This document shows, one piece after another, positions 1-8,975 of a stretch of 64,000 nucleotides of DNA. A program made the translations under genes and the position numbers. The notes beneath the pieces were generated by a model that worked only from the letters and a program-made list of their open reading frames with translations, searched no databases and was not told where the DNA came from. Source of the DNA: Moraxellaceae bacterium (GTDB lineage Bacteria; Pseudomonadota; Gammaproteobacteria; Pseudomonadales; Moraxellaceae); contig SECL01000013.1 in assembly GCA_004173455.1 (NCBI GenBank), positions 57,216-121,215 on the forward strand. Reading direction: 5' to 3'. The number at the start of each line of letters is the position of its first letter. The first letter of the stretch is position 1.

Positions 1-1056
1 CAGTTTGCGTTTTGGCAGGCGCTTGAACAGCAGCAGGTTATTGGTAAGCAGACGGGTTGGCAAATTTCGCATATCCTGTTGGAAGATGCTGGCCACCCCA
101 TTGCTTTTTTGCCGCTATTTATAAAAACTCACCATCGCGGCGAGTATGTATTTGATCATTCGTGGGCAGATGCCTACGCACGGCATGGCTTGAATTATTA
201 TCCACGGCTAGTGAGCAGTGTGCCGTTTACGCCAGTAACTGGCGAGCGATTGTTGGTTGCTCAAGGCTATGCTCTTGAGCAGGTGTGGCCAGTGGTTTTT
301 CAAGCGATCCAGCAACTTGCAACACAACAGCAGGCATCGTCGTGGCATGGTTTATTTATAGATCCAACCTTGCTGAGTTTTTTGCAAGGCCAATCAGACT
401 TGGCGATTCGTTCCCATTGTCAGTTTTTATGGCGCAATGAGGGATACGCGCAGTTTGATGATTTTCTGGCAGCATTAACTGCCAAAAAACGAAAAAGCAT
501 TAAAGTCGAGCGCCAGAAAATTGTTCAACAAGGCATTGAAGTGCAATGGATTGAAGGAGCGCAAATTACCTTTGAGGAAATTAGTTTTTTCTATCAGTGC
601 TATGCCAATACTTATTATGTGCGTGGTCAGCGTCCTTACCTGACCCGTGATTTTTTTTGGCAACTGGTTCAAACCATGCCCCAGCAGTTATTACTGGTCA
701 AAGCCAGCCGTGAGCAGCAGGGTATTGCTGCGGCATTGTTTTTTAAGGATGACCAGACGCTATACGGACGTTACTGGGGTGCTGTGGAGTCGGTGGATTG
801 TCTGCATTTTGAAGTTTGCTATTATCAGGGCATTGAGTATGCCATTACACAGCAATTACAGTTTTTTGATCCGGGCACACAAGGCGAGCATAAGCTGATT
901 CGCGGTTTTGCCCCTGTTTATACCTATTCGGCGCACTGGTTGGCGCGCCCTGAGTTTATGCAGGCCGTACAGGATTTTTGTGTACAGGAAAAAGACTATA
1001 TTGATGACTATTATCAGTCAGCACTGGCCAGTACACCTTTTAAACAGACACCATAA
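1..1056 (+). CDS. FemAB/GNAT-like protein (DUF482 family), 5' end cut off by window edge
   Basis: The reading frame is open from base 1. The codons before the TTG at 79 read as protein that fits the family (FWQALEQQQVIGKQTGWQ), so the gene starts outside the window and the TTG is not the real start. The product resembles the DUF482 / COG3146 'peptidogalycan biosynthesis' group with a FemAB-like acyltransferase fold. Family-like stretches include FDHSWADAY, the basic segment KKRKSIKVERQ and RGFAPVYTYSAHW. The substrate is unknown. It could be an aminoacyl or acyl transferase acting on an envelope molecule, but that is inference. The family assignment is fairly sure, the function is not. Confidence 0.75.
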   Translation, partial: QFAFWQALEQQQVIGKQTGWQISHILLEDAGHPIAFLPLFIKTHHRGEYVFDHSWADAYARHGLNYYPRLVSSVPFTPVTGERLLVAQGYALEQVWPVVFQAIQQLATQQQASSWHGLFIDPTLLSFLQGQSDLAIRSHCQFLWRNEGYAQFDDFLAALTAKKRKSIKVERQKIVQQGIEVQWIEGAQITFEEISFFYQCYANTYYVRGQRPYLTRDFFWQLVQTMPQQLLLVKASREQQGIAAALFFKDDQTLYGRYWGAVESVDCLHFEVCYYQGIEYAITQQLQFFDPGTQGEHKLIRGFAPVYTYSAHWLARPEFMQAVQDFCVQEKDYIDDYYQSALASTPFKQTP

Positions 1057-1125
1057 ATAATTGCTTTTAAGATATATGATTAACAGCCAGTTGCTCGGTT
1101 TAATATAGCGTAAGGGAGTATATTC

Positions 1126-1500
1126 ATGAATCAAGCTGTTTCAAACCAGACATCAAGCAATCTGCCATTAGCTATGCCGATTCGTAATTATAGCCAGTTT
1201 TATCGCTTTTACCTGACTGAACATAGCCATGTGATGAGTCGTCGCCTGCATGTCATGGGCAGTGTGGCAGGACTATATGGCATTTATAAAACCATTAAAA
1301 CAGGCCGTAAAAGCTATCTGCTCAAAGGCATAGTAACGGGTTATGCCTGTGCATGGGTTGGGCATTTTTTCTTTGAAAAAAACAAACCAGCTTCTTTTAA
1401 ACAGCCGTTTTACAGCTTTGTGTCAGACTGGCGCATGCTAAGTGATGTGTGTCGTGGCCGGGTGAGCCTGCGTCATCAGAAATATGATAAGGTTGATTAA
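1126..1500 (+). CDS. Mpo1-like / DUF962 membrane protein
   Basis: A 124-residue protein with the DUF962 (Mpo1/YGL010w-like) signature: FYRFYLTEHSH near residue 25, RRLHVMGSVAG, and AWVGHFFFEKNKPASFKQP near residue 85. The yeast member Mpo1 is a dioxygenase of 2-hydroxy fatty acids; whether bacterial members do this is not settled. The conserved histidines of the family are present in EHSH, RLH and GHFFFE. The central part (about 45-75) is hydrophobic and could span the membrane. The start ATG follows a GGGAG ribosome binding site. It lies 69 bases after the FemAB-like gene and may be co-transcribed with it. A terminator-like hairpin follows. Confidence 0.8.
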   Translation: MNQAVSNQTSSNLPLAMPIRNYSQFYRFYLTEHSHVMSRRLHVMGSVAGLYGIYKTIKTGRKSYLLKGIVTGYACAWVGHFFFEKNKPASFKQPFYSFVSDWRMLSDVCRGRVSLRHQKYDKVD

Positions 1501-1570
1501 GCTGAAAAATCAATCAGCGATTTGAGTCAATCAGGCTTTAGGGCTGTCATGTATGTTGATGAATATGAAA

Positions 1571-1601
1571 AACGGACTATGACTTAAGGTGATAGTCCGT
1601 T
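1571..1601 (+). terminator. Hairpin terminator after the Mpo1-like gene
   Basis: Ten-base perfect arms (AACGGACTAT and ATAGTCCGTT) enclose an 11-base loop, followed by a short T-rich stretch. It lies in the 194-base gap between the Mpo1-like gene and lemA. A preceding A-run means it could also work leftward. Confidence 0.6.
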
Positions 1602-1694
1602 TGTTATTGCAGCGATGCAAAAATGCGTTATGCAACTCTTTTTTATGGCATTATAAGAAAATGATTTAAACAATAAGAGACGGAGATTGATAAC

Positions 1695-2291
1695 ATGTGG
1701 GGATGGATTGTTTTTCTAGCCATTATTTTTGGTGGCTTGTTTTATATTATTGGATTGTTTAATGGACTGGTTGCCAAGCGCAATGCAGCCCGCAACGGTT
1801 TTTCCCAGATTGATGTGCAATTGCAGCGTCGCCATGACCTGATTCCTAGTCTGGTTGAGGCAACCCGCGCTTATATGAGTCATGAAAAAGACACGCTGGA
1901 ACGGGTGATTGCTGCGCGTGATGCAGCGGTACAGGCACAGCGCAATCTGGCTGCTAGTGGCACCTATCAATCGCCTGAGTTGATAGAAAAACTGGGACTG
2001 GCTGAACAACGCCTTGGCAATAGCCTTGCCCAATTTACTGCCGTGATGGAACAGTATCCTGACCTTAAGGCAGACAACGTGGTCAAGGAACTCATGGAAG
2101 AGCTGGGCAGTACCGAAAATCGGGTAGGTTTTGCGCGGCAGGCCTATAATGATCAGGTGATGTTTTACAATAATGCCTGTGAGATGTTTCCCAGTAATTT
2201 TATTGCCGGTGCATTTAGCTTTAAGCTCATGAAACTGCTGGTACTGGATGATCCAAAAACTGTGCGTGTTGCACCGCGCATCAATCTGTAA
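1695..2291 (+). CDS. lemA: LemA family protein
   Basis: A 198-residue protein with one N-terminal membrane segment (about residues 2-24) followed by the LemA coiled helical domain. Seen motifs are LVAKRNAARNGFSQIDVQLQ, the RRHDLIPSLVEA stretch typical of the family, ENRVGFARQAYND, and FYNNACEMFPSNFIA near the C terminus. LemA proteins are membrane anchored with the helical domain facing out; their molecular role is unclear. The next gene is an M48 metallopeptidase, a pairing seen in many bacteria that suggests the two act together. A GGAG ribosome binding site precedes the ATG. The family assignment is secure, the function open. Confidence 0.9.
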   Translation: MWGWIVFLAIIFGGLFYIIGLFNGLVAKRNAARNGFSQIDVQLQRRHDLIPSLVEATRAYMSHEKDTLERVIAARDAAVQAQRNLAASGTYQSPELIEKLGLAEQRLGNSLAQFTAVMEQYPDLKADNVVKELMEELGSTENRVGFARQAYNDQVMFYNNACEMFPSNFIAGAFSFKLMKLLVLDDPKTVRVAPRINL

Positions 2292-2352
2292 GCTGTTATT
2301 CAATTAGACTTCTTCTATAAGTCATAACATCCCACAAATAGGAACAATAAAC

Positions 2353-4278
2353 GTGGATTTCTGGGGCAGGCAAGAACAGGCAAAGCGCTACACACTGATA
2401 CTGCTCATGCTGTTTATGCTGGCGGTAGGCTTTACCATTTTTGTCATGAATCTGCTGGTGGGCATGGTGCTGTATCCGTTTGAGCAGTCCACGTCGTTTA
2501 TTCACCATTCACTCACTGCCATGATTATTGCCAGCATGCTGCTGGTGATTGTGGGTGGATCACTCTGGGAAGCCTATCGTTTACGGGAAGGCGGGCGTGC
2601 GCTGGCTGGTCGTCTGGGTGCGCGGCGCATTCAGTTTGAAACTACTGTGCCTGAAGAACGTATGCTGAAAAATGTGGTTGAGGAAATGTCAGTGGCCTCC
2701 AGTGTGCCGATGCCTGCGCTGTATGTGCTGGATGATGAACTGGGCGTCAATGCTTTTGTAGCAGGCTATCGTGCCATGGATATGGCATTGGTGGTAACGT
2801 GGGGTATGTTGCAGACGCTGGATCGTTATGAGTTACAGGGCGTGATTGCCCATGAATACAGCCATATTCGTCATGGCGATACCCAGCTTAATTTGCGTTT
2901 GGTGGCATGGGTAGCCGGACTGTTGGCTGTGAGCCAGCTGGGTAGCTGGATTGCTCAAACCGGGTTTTCTCTACAGCGTCATGTGCAGCGTAACCGACAT
3001 GCTGATGCAATGTTTATTGCTATTGGCGGGCTGGTCTGGCTGGTGGGTAGCCTTGGTGTGTTGATGGCACGTTTGCTCAAGTTTGCGATTTTAAGGCAGC
3101 GTGAGTTTCTGGCCGATGCATCCAGTATGCAGTTTACCCGTACCAATGGTGTGCTCCAGGCATTGCTAAGAATTCGCACACATCCTATTGGCACCCAGTT
3201 ACATGGTGTATATACCGAATCCATCAGCCATTTTTGTTTTGGGCAGGCACTGCATAGCAATAGCCTGTTTGCTACGCATCCTGAGCTGGATCAGCGAATT
3301 TGTGAAATCAGTCCGGCAGCATTGCGCCGTGCCAAGGTGCAAGAACGTATTCTGGCACGCAAGCAGGTTGATCAGATTGAAGCAGAAATGGCAGTACAAA
3401 AAGAAGTGTTGTCACTGGAGCAGGAACAGGAAATTGTGCCGATTGAGTGGCATGCGCCATTACCGCTGCCGACAGTTCGCCTGCATCCGGTTACTGTGAA
3501 TATCAAGGATGCCGTAAAACCATTAAACCCGCAAATGCGCCAAAATGCAGCGCGTCCTGATGTGATCAAGCGGGCTCTGAGTACATCAGCCGGTTGCCGC
3601 GAACTGCTGGCGGCTATTTTGGCCTTACGGCAGCAGATCGCCTGTGAGCCAGAAAAACATCAGGTGAGCCGAGCCATTGTTGAGGCCTTGGCAAGACTTG
3701 ATCCACGCCTGTATAACAGTATTTTTTTGCAAGCGATTGATGCACTGGGGGAATTGCCTGCCAGTGCTGGCCGTCAGTTACTCACCCGCTTGGCTGATAT
3801 TATCCAGCTTGATGGACATATCGGATTGTTGGATGTGCTGTTGCTGGAGCGGGTCAAATCCAAACTCAACCAGTTGCCGCCTGTGGTGCCAGTCGCCATG
3901 GGTCACTGTGGCACAGCCATTACGATTTTGGTAGAGGCGCTGTTGTATGTGCAAAAACTCAAACCGGAACAAATTGCACAGGCGCGCATTCGGGTGCTGC
4001 GAACCATCCTGTCAGCCCGCCAGTTTGAAGCTGCCCAGAAAAAAAGTATGACCGATGCGCCAGTCAATCTAGGGCAGGTGTTACAGCAATTGGCAGGGTT
4101 ACTTAAACGCGAGCGCATGAATATTCTGGCAGCGGCTGAAACGTGTCTATGGTCTGATATCATGATGAGTCAAGAAGAACAGGACGTGCTGGATTTGTTG
4201 TACTGGCGCATGGGGTTTGAGGCCAAGACACTGGCGGATTATACCGCCAGAAAAATTGCGCTTGAAATCAGTTCTTAA
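2353..4278 (+). CDS. M48 family membrane metallopeptidase (HtpX-like) with long C-terminal extension
   Basis: A 641-residue protein starting at GTG, with AGGAA about 9 bases upstream. Two N-terminal membrane segments (about 14-42 and 54-72) are followed by an M48 peptidase domain with the zinc motif HEYSH at residues 167-171 and a downstream EFLAD that should supply the third zinc ligand. Two further hydrophobic segments lie around 182-200 and 222-242. HtpX itself is about 290 residues, so the last 300 or so residues are extra; they look soluble, helical and rich in charged residues, with no motif I recognise. It lies 61 bases after lemA and is probably co-transcribed with it. Likely role: membrane protein quality control, inferred from HtpX. 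Confidence 0.85.
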   Translation: MDFWGRQEQAKRYTLILLMLFMLAVGFTIFVMNLLVGMVLYPFEQSTSFIHHSLTAMIIASMLLVIVGGSLWEAYRLREGGRALAGRLGARRIQFETTVPEERMLKNVVEEMSVASSVPMPALYVLDDELGVNAFVAGYRAMDMALVVTWGMLQTLDRYELQGVIAHEYSHIRHGDTQLNLRLVAWVAGLLAVSQLGSWIAQTGFSLQRHVQRNRHADAMFIAIGGLVWLVGSLGVLMARLLKFAILRQREFLADASSMQFTRTNGVLQALLRIRTHPIGTQLHGVYTESISHFCFGQALHSNSLFATHPELDQRICEISPAALRRAKVQERILARKQVDQIEAEMAVQKEVLSLEQEQEIVPIEWHAPLPLPTVRLHPVTVNIKDAVKPLNPQMRQNAARPDVIKRALSTSAGCRELLAAILALRQQIACEPEKHQVSRAIVEALARLDPRLYNSIFLQAIDALGELPASAGRQLLTRLADIIQLDGHIGLLDVLLLERVKSKLNQLPPVVPVAMGHCGTAITILVEALLYVQKLKPEQIAQARIRVLRTILSARQFEAAQKKSMTDAPVNLGQVLQQLAGLLKRERMNILAAAETCLWSDIMMSQEEQDVLDLLYWRMGFEAKTLADYTARKIALEISS

Positions 4279-4376
4279 AGATCAGTTTCTACATTTAGTA
4301 TCTAAGACATAGCCCCAAGATTCAGCCTTGAAATTTTAAGCTTAACCCTTCAAATCAATATACAATAAGCTCAAGA

Positions 4377-4388
4377 GAGACATGTCTC
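4377..4388. repeat. 12-base perfect palindrome upstream of leuA
   Basis: GAGACATGTCTC lies 82 bases before the leuA start, in the 192-base gap after the M48 gene. It could be an operator half-site pair or a short hairpin. No regulator can be named from the sequence. Confidence 0.3.
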
Positions 4389-4470
4389 GTTTTCAGTAGC
4401 TTCTTTTGCAGTTGCGATGTTGCTGTTTGAGCCACATCCATGCGTTTTTGATCAATAAGGACAGGTAGCC

Positions 4471-6018
4471 ATGACTAGCAACCGTTTAATCATATTTGAC
4501 ACTACTTTACGTGACGGGGAACAAAGTCCCGGTGCTGCCATGACCAAAGAGGAAAAACTCCGCGTCGCACGGCAACTGGAACGACTGGGTGTTGATGTGA
4601 TTGAAGCGGGTTTTGCGGCGGCCAGTCCCGGTGATTTTGATGCCATTTCAAGCATTGCCAGCGTGATCAAAGAGTCCACCATTTGTTCACTGGCACGCGC
4701 TAATGAAAAAGATATTCGTCGTGCTGGTGAAGCCATTAAGGCTGCCAATCGTGGACGAGTACATACCTTTATTGCCACCAGTCCCATTCATATGCAGTAC
4801 AAGTTGCGCATGAATGAAGAGCAGGTCATTGAAGCGGCTGTTAAAGCCATCAAGATTGCGCGTGAATACACCGATGATGTGGAATTTTCTGCCGAAGATG
4901 CCATTCGCTCCGAAGTGCCGTTTCTGGTACGCATTTTTGATGAAGTCATCAAGGCCGGTGCCAAAACCATCAATGTGCCGGACACGGTGGGTTATTCCAC
5001 CCCCGAGCTGATTTATGCGCGTTTTAAAACCCTGCTGGAGCAAGTGCCCAATTCGGATCAGGTGATCTGGTCGGCGCATTGTCATAATGATCTGGGCATG
5101 GCAGTGGCCAACTCGCTGGCAGCAGTGCAGGGCGGCGCGCGCCAGGTGGAATGTACCATTAATGGCTTGGGTGAACGGGCAGGCAATGCTGCGCTGGAAG
5201 AAATTGTGATGGCCACCCGCGTGCGCCATGATATTTATAATGTGACCACCAATATTCGTACTGAAGAAATTGTGCCGAGTTCACGGCTGGTATCGACCAT
5301 TACCGGTTATGTGGTACAACCTAACAAGGCGATTGTGGGTGCCAATGCATTTTCCCATGAATCCGGCATTCATCAGGATGGGATTTTAAAGCACCGCGAA
5401 ACCTATGAAATCATGCGTGCCGAGGATGTGGGCTGGAAAACCAACAAGCTGACTTTGGGTAAATTATCAGGCCGTGCAGCGTTTCGCGCGCGTCTGGATG
5501 AGCTGGGCATTGGGATCGAAAGTGATGAGCAGCTCAATGAACTGTTCGTGCGGTTCAAGGATTTGGCGGATCGTAAAAGTGAAATCTTTGATGCTGACTT
5601 ACACGCGCTGGTTGCAGGTCATCAAGGCTCAGATGTGGTACATCGCTATGAGCTGGTAGAGCTGGAAGTCACCAGCAAAACCGGACAGACCCCACGTGCC
5701 CATCTAGTGCTCAAAATTGATGGCAAAAATTGTCCAGTGAGCGAAAGCGGTTCCGGCCCTGTCGATGCGACTTTTAAAGCCATTGAAGTACTGGCCAAAA
5801 CTGGTTCCAACCTTGAGTTGTATCAGGTCAATGCTATTACTAGCGGCACAGACAGTCAGGGCGAAGTTGCCGTACGCCTCAACCAGCATGGCCGCATTGT
5901 GACCGGTCAGGGTGCCGATACCGACATTGTGATTGCCAGTGCCAAAGCCTATTTAGACGCTTTAAACTGGCTGGCTACCGAAGGCAAGGCCAATCCGCAA
6001 ACCGAAGAAGTGATGTAA
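4471..6018 (+). CDS. leuA: 2-isopropylmalate synthase
   Basis: Catalyses the first committed step of leucine synthesis: acetyl-CoA plus 2-oxoisovalerate gives 2-isopropylmalate, in the cytosol. The 515-residue length matches the LeuA1 type. The catalytic TIM barrel begins with [12 protein letters not shown] (residues 11-22); SAHCHNDLG carries metal-binding histidines, and [11 protein letters not shown] and [12 protein letters not shown] are family signatures. The C-terminal part (about 390-505) is the LeuA dimer domain that binds the feedback inhibitor leucine. The start ATG follows AGGACAGG. No leucine-rich leader peptide is convincing upstream. The next gene starts at the base after the stop codon. 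Confidence 0.97.
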   Translation: MTSNRLIIFDTTLRDGEQSPGAAMTKEEKLRVARQLERLGVDVIEAGFAAASPGDFDAISSIASVIKESTICSLARANEKDIRRAGEAIKAANRGRVHTFIATSPIHMQYKLRMNEEQVIEAAVKAIKIAREYTDDVEFSAEDAIRSEVPFLVRIFDEVIKAGAKTINVPDTVGYSTPELIYARFKTLLEQVPNSDQVIWSAHCHNDLGMAVANSLAAVQGGARQVECTINGLGERAGNAALEEIVMATRVRHDIYNVTTNIRTEEIVPSSRLVSTITGYVVQPNKAIVGANAFSHESGIHQDGILKHRETYEIMRAEDVGWKTNKLTLGKLSGRAAFRARLDELGIGIESDEQLNELFVRFKDLADRKSEIFDADLHALVAGHQGSDVVHRYELVELEVTSKTGQTPRAHLVLKIDGKNCPVSESGSGPVDATFKAIEVLAKTGSNLELYQVNAITSGTDSQGEVAVRLNQHGRIVTGQGADTDIVIASAKAYLDALNWLATEGKANPQTEEVM

Positions 6019-6837
6019 ATGCAAAATGCCCGGCAGCACGCCATACTGACTGCGCTTGGTATCCGGCAATGGGTGCCCCGGGCTATTGCAACTACAGCTT
6101 TGCCTAGCGTGGCATTATGGCGCCACGCCAGCGATGCATTAGACAACAATAATAAGTTAGACAACACTAATAATTTAGACAGTCATGCTTTAGAAAAAAA
6201 TCATGAGCCGGAGCAAGTAGCACAGCTAACCACAGCTACGGCTGATCCACGTATTCACGAGTCTGCCAACCGCATGGTTCAGCCTGAAGTCGTGACAACT
6301 ATTGAAGCTGATCATCAGCATTATCATCATGACCCATTACAGTTTGACCAGCCGCAGCAAGCAGCCAAGCCTAGTCCTGATCTAGTGAAACAACTGCCTA
6401 CGCCTGATGTCATACAAAATATAGGACAGGACACTGATGTTATTGAAACTGAAATCTCTGCCACTACTCACCTATATAGCTTTCGCTTACAGGCATGTGA
6501 AATTAACCAATGGATTGTGTTAGTCAATGAAGCCGATTTGCAAAACCCGCAGTTAAATAGCCTGTGGAAAAATATCCTGCTGGCTTTTCGGCAGCCGGAA
6601 GTAAACCATTTTTCATGGCCGCTATCCGAAGGGCAACGCTGGCAACGCATGACAGGTTCTAAGGCGGCCTTGAATGGTTTGTTGTTTAGGCTGGGTTTGG
6701 ACAAACGGGTTGGCCTGATGAGCGAGCTGGCTGATGAGGTGTGTCCTGACCGGATTGAGCGACTGCCACATTTATCAGAGCTGATCGAACAACCACTAAA
6801 AAAACGCCTACTGTGGCAACTGCTCAACAATCAATAA
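6019..6837 (+). CDS. Probable DNA polymerase III psi subunit (HolD-like) with low-complexity insert
   Basis: A 272-residue protein whose ATG directly follows the leuA stop with no gap, so translation is probably coupled. The N terminus (ILTALGIRQWVPR, residues 9-21) resembles the start of E. coli HolD (LQQLGITQWSLRR). A second block (QWIVLVNEADLQNPQLNSLW, about 162-181) and the C-terminal LLWQLL also fit the psi pattern of a short alpha/beta domain. Between them (about 38-150) is a low-complexity stretch rich in Asn, Asp, His and Gln, which doubles the length relative to HolD (137). Psi links the clamp loader to chi and single-stranded-DNA-binding protein. The assignment rests on short motifs and is tentative. 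Confidence 0.5.
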   Translation: MQNARQHAILTALGIRQWVPRAIATTALPSVALWRHASDALDNNNKLDNTNNLDSHALEKNHEPEQVAQLTTATADPRIHESANRMVQPEVVTTIEADHQHYHHDPLQFDQPQQAAKPSPDLVKQLPTPDVIQNIGQDTDVIETEISATTHLYSFRLQACEINQWIVLVNEADLQNPQLNSLWKNILLAFRQPEVNHFSWPLSEGQRWQRMTGSKAALNGLLFRLGLDKRVGLMSELADEVCPDRIERLPHLSELIEQPLKKRLLWQLLNNQ

Positions 6838-6966
6838 AATAAAATGGCATGTCGTATACCAGCTAAGCCGTTATCTCAAATAATCTCAAACACAAATAAA
6901 CAGTCAAAATAATAAATCATGCTAGGCTTTGCCGTGTTTTAAAAACAGTTGGCAGGATTTTAGCCC

Positions 6967-7944
6967 ATGAAAAAAACGGTGGTTGGCTTTAGCAGCTTGG
7001 CGCATGATCTTCAGGAAAAAATCAACAAAAATTTTAACCTGCTGCTGCTTAATCCCAAAGCAGGCAATCTTGAGGCACAGTTTCAGGAGATGTTGCCACA
7101 GGCGGATGGCATGATCGGTTCTGGCCGTGTGCTGAATGAATCCATCCTGCAATACGCGCATAAGCTCAAAGTCATTTCCAGTATCTCGGTTGGTTTTGAC
7201 AATTATGATGTGGATTACCTGACGCAGCGCGGGATTGTGCTCACCAATACGCCGGATGTACTGACCGAAACCACGGCAGACCTTGCCTTTGCCTTACTCA
7301 TGGCCACCGCTCGCCGAGTGCCTGAGCTTGACCACTGGACTAAGCAGGGCAACTGGCGCAAAACCGTACAACCAGCCCAGTATGCTGTGGATGTGCATGG
7401 TAAAACTCTTGGCATTATTGGACTGGGCAATATTGGGGCAGCCATGGCGCGGCGTGGTTGCTTTGGTTTTAATATGAATATTGTGTATTACAGCCAGCAT
7501 GCCAAACCTGAGTTGGAGCAGCAGTTGGGCGCAAGGCGGTGTAGTTTGAATGAGCTGTTGCAGCAGTCAGATTTTGTGTCGCTGCATGTGGCGTTAAATG
7601 AGCAAACCCATCACCTGATTGGTCGCGAGCAAATTGCCCAAATGAAAAAAACCGCCATTTTAATTAATGTGGCACGCGGGCAGGTGATTGATGAGCAGGC
7701 ATTGATTGATGCGCTGCAACAGCAGCAGATATTGGGGGCTGGACTGGATGTTTACACCCAAGAACCCTTACAAATCTCGCCACTGTTTGCCATGGGCAAT
7801 GTGGTGACATTGCCGCATGTAGGTTCTGCAACTATCGAAACCCGACAGGCCATGAATAATCTGGCTTTTGATAATTTATATAAGGTTCTCAATGGGCAGC
7901 AATCCGCCTATATGGTTAATCCGACAGTTTGGCCAAATATTTAA
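6967..7944 (+). CDS. ghrB: D-isomer specific 2-hydroxyacid dehydrogenase (glyoxylate/hydroxypyruvate reductase B type)
   Basis: A 325-residue NAD(P)-dependent dehydrogenase that should reduce glyoxylate, hydroxypyruvate or 2-ketogluconate. The Rossmann motif GIIGLGNIGAAMARRG lies near residues 143-158. The catalytic arginine is in INVARGQVID and the histidine in TLPHVGSAT near residue 280, with a catalytic Glu expected in between. Length and the N-terminal VGFDNYDVDYLTQRGI and TPDVLTETTADLAFAL blocks match GhrB. The exact substrate cannot be read from sequence. It stands alone after a 129-base gap. No clear terminator follows. Confidence 0.85.
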   Translation: MKKTVVGFSSLAHDLQEKINKNFNLLLLNPKAGNLEAQFQEMLPQADGMIGSGRVLNESILQYAHKLKVISSISVGFDNYDVDYLTQRGIVLTNTPDVLTETTADLAFALLMATARRVPELDHWTKQGNWRKTVQPAQYAVDVHGKTLGIIGLGNIGAAMARRGCFGFNMNIVYYSQHAKPELEQQLGARRCSLNELLQQSDFVSLHVALNEQTHHLIGREQIAQMKKTAILINVARGQVIDEQALIDALQQQQILGAGLDVYTQEPLQISPLFAMGNVVTLPHVGSATIETRQAMNNLAFDNLYKVLNGQQSAYMVNPTVWPNI

Positions 7945-8091
7945 TTTACATCTTACAATAAGTTGCTAGAATGTGATTTGATCCACATTAAATGTTGTGT
8001 ATTGAGAATTATAGTATTTTTTATCAATCAATTACAGCACAGTGAATCAAATCAAAACAGGATTTTTGATACGGTATAGCCGGAGATATGC

Positions 8092-8268
8092 ATGAAAAAT
8101 CGTCAAGTGGACTCAATCACTGAATTACATTTACAGATTGAACGCTGGAGTAGTTCGCCCAACGCATCTAAGTCTTCTCATTTAGCCAATGGATATTTAT
8201 GGTTTTTTCTGGCGATTGTATTGGTAGTTGGTTTTATGATTTTAAGCCACATGGGAATTGCCAGCTAG
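8092..8268 (+). CDS. Small single-span membrane protein (58 residues)
   Basis: An ATG at 8092 preceded by GGAGAT at 5-base spacing opens a 58-codon frame ending in TAG. The first 33 residues are polar (ITELHLQIERWSSSPN), then comes one strong membrane span, GYLWFFLAIVLVVGFMIL (residues 34-51), and a short tail SHMGIAS. A good ribosome binding site, a polar N terminus and a clean span argue that it is real. I recognise no family. It lies between ghrB and the glyoxalase-like gene, and a role cannot be inferred. Confidence 0.6.
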   Translation: MKNRQVDSITELHLQIERWSSSPNASKSSHLANGYLWFFLAIVLVVGFMILSHMGIAS

Positions 8269-8334
8269 AATTAGCCAGCAATGCACAAGAAATATCAACC
8301 TTATTCGCGCCCATTGCTGATGCCGGTGTGACTG

Positions 8335-8703
8335 TTATTTTGCAAGATCCTGCCAAAAAATTAACCGGTTAAAAAACGGATCGGTAATTTGAAATTCTTG
8401 GGTATCCCACGGCGTTTGACTAAGTTCAGGTTTGGCAAACTGATAGTCTTTGGCCGCAAGCATCTGATGATATTGCTCAATATGATCACAGTGAATGCGG
8501 ATACTGCTGCCAGGGCTGGCATCGCCATGATGCTCCGATAAATGCAATAGACACTGATCTTTGGAAATTTGCAGATATAGCGGAAAGTTCTCTCCAAAAC
8601 GATGTTGCCAGTCCAGTTGAAAGCCTAAAAAATCAATATAAAACTCGGTTGCTTTTTCCACATTAAAAATACGAAGAATCGGCGTGATGTTTTGCAAGGT
8701 CAT
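8335..8703 (-). CDS. Glyoxalase/bleomycin-resistance (VOC) family protein
   Basis: A 122-residue protein with the VOC fold pattern: TPILRIFNVEKATEFYIDFLGF at the N terminus, GENFPLYLQIS and CLLHLSEHHGD in the middle, and FQITDPFFNRLIFW at the C terminus. The single-domain length fits the 'glyoxalase superfamily' proteins of the bleomycin-binding type. Members bind metal or small ligands, or sequester drugs; the ligand here is unknown. It is transcribed away from the flavodoxin-fold gene at 8976, with a 272-base region between them that should hold both promoters. Confidence 0.8.
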   Translation of the reverse strand: MTLQNITPILRIFNVEKATEFYIDFLGFQLDWQHRFGENFPLYLQISKDQCLLHLSEHHGDASPGSSIRIHCDHIEQYHQMLAAKDYQFAKPELSQTPWDTQEFQITDPFFNRLIFWQDLAK

Positions 8704-8975
8704 AACTATTGTTCCAATGGTTAGATGTTGAGTAAAAATCTTATTTTTGCCTGCTTTTATTTGATTGATTTTAGGTCACTTGATTTTACGTTTCCATGGT
8801 TCTCTAGTGTGATATTCAGCAGCAAGATTCAGTAAAAATTGTATCTGCTTTAGCCAAATGCTATGTTTCAATTAGTCTTAAGCGTATGAGCAATGGTTAG
8901 ATTGCCAAAAGTTTAGCGTTAAATGTTGAACCCGCATTTTTTATCAGTGAATTTTTCAGGAACAGGCTTTTTATC

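Noticed and set aside
4417..4458. 13-residue open frame with two Leu codons just before leuA, a possible leader peptide
   Set aside because: Only two Leu codons at its start, no ribosome binding site, and no terminator/antiterminator pair follows.
8283..8334. Riboswitch or RNA gene upstream/downstream of the glyoxalase-like gene
   Set aside because: No stable paired structure beyond short stems is visible.
8236..8372. Plus-strand open stretch reading ELASNAQEISTLFAPIADAG between the small membrane protein and the glyoxalase-like gene
   Set aside because: It has no start codon with a ribosome binding site and overlaps real genes at both ends; it may be chance, though it looks protein-like.
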